A stretch of DNA of 64,000 nucleotides from Anaeromassilibacillus sp. An172 (GTDB taxonomy: Bacteria > Bacillota > Clostridia > Oscillospirales > Acutalibacteraceae), in assembly GCF_002160515.1 (NCBI RefSeq), contig NZ_NFKS01000011.1, positions 16,242 to 80,241 on the forward strand, given 5' to 3'. A program made the translations under genes and the position numbers. How positions within the stretch are numbered: the stretch's first letter is position 1; every line of letters starts with the position of its first letter. The notes under the pieces are model-generated. The model was given only the letters and a program-made list of their open reading frames with translations, did no database searches and was not told the origin of the DNA. Shown one piece after another: positions 60,661 through 64,000 of this stretch.

Positions 60661-62493
60661 ATGAATGAAAAACTGGCAGTTTTAAAGGAATATTTTGGAC
60701 ACAGCGAATTTCGTCAGGGGCAAGAAAAAATTGTTGATTGCCTTTTATCCGGCAAAGACGCTTTGTGTATCATGCCCACGGGTGCGGGAAAGTCAATCTG
60801 CTATCAGATACCTGCTCTTGTTTTTGACGGCGTCACTTTGGTTATTTCTCCTCTTATATCACTGATGAAAGACCAGGTTACATCACTTGTTCAATCCGGC
60901 ATTTCTGCCGCATACATAAACAGCTCTTTAAATCAAGCGCAGTATTTCCGTGTCTTGGAAAATGCCGCATTAGGAAAATATAAAATAATATATGTTGCGC
61001 CGGAAAGACTTGTGGTTCCGGAGTTTACAGAGCTGTGCGATAAGATAAAAATTTCCATGGTTGCTGTGGACGAAGCCCACTGCGTTTCTCAATGGGGACA
61101 GGATTTCAGACCAAGCTATCTAAAGATAGTTGAATTTATAGAATCACTTCCCTGCCGCCCTGTTGTCGGTGCTTTTACCGCAACCGCTACCAAAGAGGTT
61201 AAAGAGGATATTTTAAAAATACTAAAGCTAAACAAGCCTCTTGTTGTTACAACAGGTTTTAACAGAAGCAATTTATTTTTCTCAGTAATGAAGCCCAAAA
61301 ATAAGGACACAACACTTATTGACCTTATAAAAGAGCGCTCAGAAAAATCAGGTATTGTGTATTGCTCAACAAGAAAAGCTGTTGAGGAGGTTTGTGAGCT
61401 GATAAATCAAAACAGTTTTTCCGCCACAAGATATCACGCCGGACTTTCAGAAAATGAGAGAAAGGAAAATCAGGAGGATTTTGTTTTTGACCGTAAACAA
61501 ATTATGGTTGCCACAAACGCCTTTGGAATGGGCATTGACAAATCAAATGTTTCCTATGTAATCCACTACAACATGCCGAAAAATATTGAAAGCTACTATC
61601 AGGAAGCCGGACGTGCTGGCCGTGACGGCTCTCAAGCCGACTGTATTTTATTGTACAGTCCTCAAGATGTATTCACCAACCGATTTTTAATAGAGAAATC
61701 CGAGGATAACCCCGAGCTTACCGAAGAAGAAAAATACATGGTTCGTGAAAAGGACTTTGAAAGATTAAAACAAATGACCTTCTACTGCACCACAAACGAT
61801 TGTTTAAGAAAGTTCATCTTAAAATATTTCGGTGACAAAGCAGATAACTACTGCGGAAAATGCTCCAACTGCCTTACCCAATTTGAAACCATTGACATAA
61901 CAGTTGATACACAAAAAATACTGTCCTGCATAATAAAAACAGGACAGCGTTACGGTAAAAAGATGATATGCTATGTTTTGCGTGGCAGTAAAAACGAAAG
62001 ACTGCTGAGATTCAAGCTTGACAATCAATCCACCTACGGCATAATGAAGGACTCTTCTGAAAAACGAATAAGAAACATTATAGAGCATTTAGAGCAAATA
62101 GGCTTTATATTCTCAGAAGGCGGCGAATATCCGGTTTTAAAGGTCTCTGCCACAAGTTATGGCGTCTTAAAGGGTAAATCACCATTGACAATGAAAATCC
62201 CTAAGGAGCAAAAGAAAGAGCCAAAACCGACGGTTAAAGCTGCAGATATCAATGCAGTTATTGACAATGATTTGCTGGACGAACTTAAACAGCTTCGCAG
62301 AAAATTGGCTATGGAAAAAAATGTTCCGGCTTATATTATATTTTCCGACGCCACACTTACAGATATGTGTAAAAAACTTCCTATGACATCAGAAGAATTC
62401 CTCACAGTGTCCGGAGTAGGAAAAACCAAGCTTGCCCAATACGGCGAAATTTTTCTTGATACAATAAATAATTATCTTATAGAACAATCTTAA
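60661..62493 (+). CDS. recQ: ATP-dependent DNA helicase RecQ
   Basis: 3'-5' DNA helicase of 610 residues acting in recombination repair. The SF2 helicase core shows FRQGQEKIV (Q-motif region), the Walker A PTGAGKS, the DEAH box as [15 protein letters not shown] with the RecQ-specific aromatic loop, FTATAT, and [12 protein letters not shown]. The zinc-binding Cys are in CLRKF and YCGKCSNC, followed by an RQC winged helix. A C-terminal HRDC domain ([22 protein letters not shown], then [16 protein letters not shown]) closes the protein, so it is the full-length form. ATG 60661 follows AAGGTGA; an upstream GTG overlaps that site. Confidence 0.96.
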   Translation: MNEKLAVLKEYFGHSEFRQGQEKIVDCLLSGKDALCIMPTGAGKSICYQIPALVFDGVTLVISPLISLMKDQVTSLVQSGISAAYINSSLNQAQYFRVLENAALGKYKIIYVAPERLVVPEFTELCDKIKISMVAVDEAHCVSQWGQDFRPSYLKIVEFIESLPCRPVVGAFTATATKEVKEDILKILKLNKPLVVTTGFNRSNLFFSVMKPKNKDTTLIDLIKERSEKSGIVYCSTRKAVEEVCELINQNSFSATRYHAGLSENERKENQEDFVFDRKQIMVATNAFGMGIDKSNVSYVIHYNMPKNIESYYQEAGRAGRDGSQADCILLYSPQDVFTNRFLIEKSEDNPELTEEEKYMVREKDFERLKQMTFYCTTNDCLRKFILKYFGDKADNYCGKCSNCLTQFETIDITVDTQKILSCIIKTGQRYGKKMICYVLRGSKNERLLRFKLDNQSTYGIMKDSSEKRIRNIIEHLEQIGFIFSEGGEYPVLKVSATSYGVLKGKSPLTMKIPKEQKKEPKPTVKAADINAVIDNDLLDELKQLRRKLAMEKNVPAYIIFSDATLTDMCKKLPMTSEEFLTVSGVGKTKLAQYGEIFLDTINNYLIEQS

Positions 62494-62506
62494 TCTTTAC
62501 AGCAGA

Positions 62507-62537
62507 AAAAACCACAAGCTCCAAAGCCTGTGGTTTT
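62507..62537. terminator. Bidirectional terminator between recQ and the VanZ-like gene
   Basis: AAAACCACA (62507-62515) pairs with TGTGGTTTT (62529-62537); A- and T-rich flanks allow use on both strands. Confidence 0.82.
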
Positions 62538-62544
62538 ATGTTTA

Positions 62545-63093
62545 TCATCTGGAAAATAATCTGTTATAAATTTTATCACCGTAATTTTTAAAGAAAAGTT
62601 TGCTAAAAAGAATACCGAGATAACCGCCCAAAGCATTCAATATAAAGTCGTCAATATCAACTGAGCGGTAATTATAGCCGATTGCAAAGCCGATTATGAA
62701 CTGCAATGACTCTATCACCAACGGGAAAAGCAAAAGAAACAGGAAAAGCCAGATTTTATTGCTTTTTCTCATTGTCAAATCGAGAACAACACCATAAGGA
62801 GCAGCAATAAGAATGTTTCCTGCAATCTGAATAAAAGCTGTAACTGTCAAACCCATCTGCAACGTGGATATAATCGTTTTAAATGGGATAAAGTTATTTG
62901 GAACTGAACCAAAAAGCTCTGCGCCCTGATAAGGAATCGGAAAAAGAGTCAGTCCCAAAACAACTATTATGTAAACATAAAATACACTCCAAAAGAGGAT
63001 TTTAAGCGGTATAGCCTTGAGGAGAAAAGCGATAACACCCCCAAAAACAATACCAATAGCACCAAATAAATACAAATCAACTGCCGACAACAT
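62545..63093 (-). CDS. VanZ-like membrane protein
   Basis: Membrane protein of 182 residues with five hydrophobic segments. The VanZ family pattern is visible: a polar outer loop with FGSVPNNFIPFKTI, GNILIAAPYGVVLDL, ESLQFIIGFAIGYNYRSVDIDDFILNALGGYLG with its Glu, Arg and Asp residues. VanZ proteins are linked to low-level glycopeptide (teicoplanin) tolerance, but most genomic relatives have no known role and no van genes are nearby. ATG 63093 follows AAGGAGG; the open frame to 63120 is ignored. Confidence 0.85.
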   Translation of the reverse strand: MLSAVDLYLFGAIGIVFGGVIAFLLKAIPLKILFWSVFYVYIIVVLGLTLFPIPYQGAELFGSVPNNFIPFKTIISTLQMGLTVTAFIQIAGNILIAAPYGVVLDLTMRKSNKIWLFLFLLLFPLVIESLQFIIGFAIGYNYRSVDIDDFILNALGGYLGILFSKLFFKNYGDKIYNRLFSR

Positions 63094-63203
63094 TTTTACG
63101 ACCTCCTTTTTATTATACACAATATGTACAAATATTTACATATATACTTTAACATCATAAACTCATAATTTCAACTATTTTTTACAATATATTTTTATTT
63201 GTA

Positions 63204-63241
63204 TAAAAAAATCAGCCGTGGTAAAAAATTAACCATGGCTG
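63204..63241 (-). terminator. Second terminator downstream of the rRNA operon
   Basis: AGCCGTGGT (63214-63222) pairs with ACCATGGCT (63232-63240) with one G-T pair; on the minus strand a run of T follows. It would catch read-through from the rRNA operon across the repeat block. Confidence 0.7.
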
Positions 63242-63286
63242 TAAGATTAAAATTTAAAAATCAGGTTTCAGAAATAAATAAAACAA

Positions 63287-63500
63287 AGTCAACTGAGGAT
63301 GAGCCATTCCAAAGACTAAGAAAAATGTATCTCAATACTTGTGTGGGTGTTAAATTCTAATATAAACCTTTACATGTCAAAAATTAAAAATAAGAGCAAG
63401 CCCAACCGAGAGCGAGCCATTCTAAAGACTAAACAGAAGGTTTCGCCCGCCTTGAAACGACGTTGATTTCTCAGTCAAACCTTTGCAAGGCGGAAATAAA
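63287..63500 (+). repeat. Structured intergenic repeat block, two copies
   Basis: Copies at about 63287-63380 (decayed; hairpin 2 lost) and 63399-63500 (intact). In the intact copy GCGAGCC (63412-63418) pairs with GGTTTCGC (63439-63446), and hairpin 2 is CCGCCTTG (63447-63454) with CAAGGCGG (63486-63493). That is a third version of the stem, next to CCGCCATG and CCGACCTG at the other loci. The conserved core CCATTCTAAAGACTAA lies in loop 1. The block sits between the rRNA operon terminator and the VanZ-like gene. No gene was found between 63094 and 63530. Confidence 0.83.
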
Positions 63501-63525
63501 AAAAGCAGTCTCGTTTGAAACTGCT
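63494..63525 (-). terminator. Terminator of the rRNA/tRNA operon
   Basis: On the minus strand AGCAGT (63520-63525) pairs with ACTGCT (63504-63509), followed by seven T, five bases after the CCA end of tRNA-Asn. Confidence 0.8.
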
Positions 63526-63530
63526 TCTTT

Positions 63531-63606
63531 TGGCTCCCCCTGTCGGGCTCGAACCAACGACCCTGCGGTTAACAGCCGCATGCTCTACCGACTGAGCTAA
63601 GGAGGA
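63531..63606 (-). tRNA. tRNA-Asn (anticodon GTT)
   Basis: Minus-strand cloverleaf of 76 nt including an encoded CCA. Acceptor arm TCCTCCT with AGGGGGA, T loop GGTTCGAGCC, anticodon loop CTGTTAA. Last gene of the rRNA operon. Confidence 0.95.
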
Positions 63607-63646
63607 ATATATAAATTACACCCGATTTCTCGGATGTAATCTCTTC

Positions 63647-63762
63647 GTGTTGGCATCTCCCTATTTTCCCAGGCCGTCTCCAGCCAAGTATCTTCGGCAC
63701 CACTGAGCTTAACTTCCGTGTTCGGTATGGGAACGGGTGGACCCTCAGCGTCATCAACACCA
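63647..63762 (-). rRNA. rrf: 5S ribosomal RNA
   Basis: About 116 nt on the minus strand. Conserved segments include CCACCCGTTCCCAT, CCGAACACGGAAGTTAAG, CGCCGAAGATACTTGG-like TGCCGAAGATACTTGG and GGGAAAATAGG. The terminal helix forms between GTGTTG near the 5' end and CAACAC near the 3' end; exact ends are approximate. Confidence 0.93.
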
Positions 63763-63766
63763 ACTT

Positions 63767-63841
63767 TGGTGACTCGTGGGGGAATCGAACCCCCGTTACC
63801 GGCGTGAGAGGCCGGTGTCTTAACCGCTTGACCAACGAGCC
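63767..63841 (-). tRNA. tRNA-Glu (anticodon CTC)
   Basis: 75 nt with encoded CCA. Starts GGCTCGTTGGTCAAGCGGTT as in other bacterial tRNA-Glu, with anticodon loop CTCTCAC and T arm GGTTCGATTCC. Reads GAG codons. It lies between tRNA-Lys and 5S rRNA. Confidence 0.93.
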
Positions 63842-63891
63842 ATTTCTCGAGGCTAACGGTCTTTCTTTAGCTCATTAGCCCCTATTTATAC

Positions 63892-63968
63892 TGGTGCACC
63901 ATCAGGGGCTCGAACCCGGGACACCCTGATTAAGAGTCAGGTGCTCTACCAACTGAGCTAATGGTGCA
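63892..63968 (-). tRNA. tRNA-Lys (anticodon CTT)
   Basis: 77 nt with encoded CCA. Acceptor arm TGCACCA with TGGTGCA, anticodon loop CTCTTAA, T loop GGTTCGAGCC. The spacer to its right leads toward a 23S rRNA gene expected just outside the window. Confidence 0.93.
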
Positions 63969-64000
63969 TCTTTCAGAGTTAACACCCTGAAAACTGAATA

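Noticed and set aside
62545..63093. Glycopeptide resistance locus
   Set aside because: A single VanZ-like protein without vanHAX-type ligase or regulators does not make a resistance cluster.
63569..63835. Minus-strand 88-codon frame across the 5S rRNA and tRNAs
   Set aside because: It spans tRNA-Asn, 5S rRNA and tRNA-Glu and is not coding.

Overview
The window looks like a chromosomal segment of an anaerobic, spore-forming Firmicute of class Clostridia, probably from the Ruminococcaceae/Oscillospiraceae side. The evidence is: a spo0A gene, a YtvI-type membrane protein and a collagen-like, possibly spore-surface protein; AAGGAGG ribosome binding sites; TTGACA-17-TATAAT promoters; strong intrinsic terminators; LL-diaminopimelate aminotransferase (DapL); type III glutamine synthetase; and an A-type RNase P RNA. 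It is nearly all core genome. No transposase, integrase, phage module or CRISPR array was seen.

Layout. 1-4.8 kb: CCA-adding enzyme (cut by the left edge), uracil/xanthine permease, cation efflux protein, a block of structured repeats, and spo0A. 5-12 kb (minus strand): M29 aminopeptidase, a PLP lyase of the aluminium-resistance family, then a tight murD, M42 peptidase, M42 peptidase, acetyltransferase operon. 12-22 kb: MocR regulator, YtvI, RNase P RNA, cyclophilin, orphan trpB, more repeats, a nicotinamide salvage pair (pncA, pncB), a small XRE protein, malic enzyme and membrane proteins. 22-29 kb: DUF2079 protein with a perfect Spo0A box, two divergent XRE regulators, a four-gene operon with two GPP34-like paralogs, and a YdcF-type protein. 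29-33 kb: rpmG-secE-nusG-rplK-rplA and, from its own promoter and L10 leader, rplJ-rplL. 33-37 kb: unknown gene, argS, DUF1934, murI. 37-43 kb: a phosphonate operon (aepZ-aepY-aepX) beside a PASTA pseudokinase. 43-47 kb: Cys-rich collagen-like protein, small membrane protein, radical SAM protein, and an AGCS amino-acid symporter behind a tandem glycine riboswitch. 47-54 kb: split transketolase, then carA-dapF-pyrG-dapL with overlapping genes. 54-63 kb: asnA-glnN with an attenuator-like leader, GH1 glucosidase, a 42-residue Cys-rich peptide, a DUF1874-like protein, nitroreductase, recQ, VanZ. 63-64 kb: distal end of an rRNA operon (tRNA-Lys, tRNA-Glu, 5S, tRNA-Asn) with its terminator.

Common themes are nitrogen and amino-acid handling (asnA, glnN, carA, dapF/dapL, glycine riboswitch), cell-wall precursors (murD, murI, dapF), and RNA-level control (L10 leader, two L1-type leader sites, glycine riboswitch, terminator-like leaders of asnA and carA). 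The most distinctive item is a family of about nine intergenic repeats at three loci. Each has a conserved core sequence inside a hairpin whose stem bases covary between copies, followed by a second covarying hairpin. One copy supplies the last codons of trpB. Other notable items are the catalytically dead PASTA kinase, the Spo0A with an altered acidic pocket, and the GPP34-like operon. Starts were moved to the best ribosome binding site where possible. Functions are assigned from motifs by eye, without database searches.
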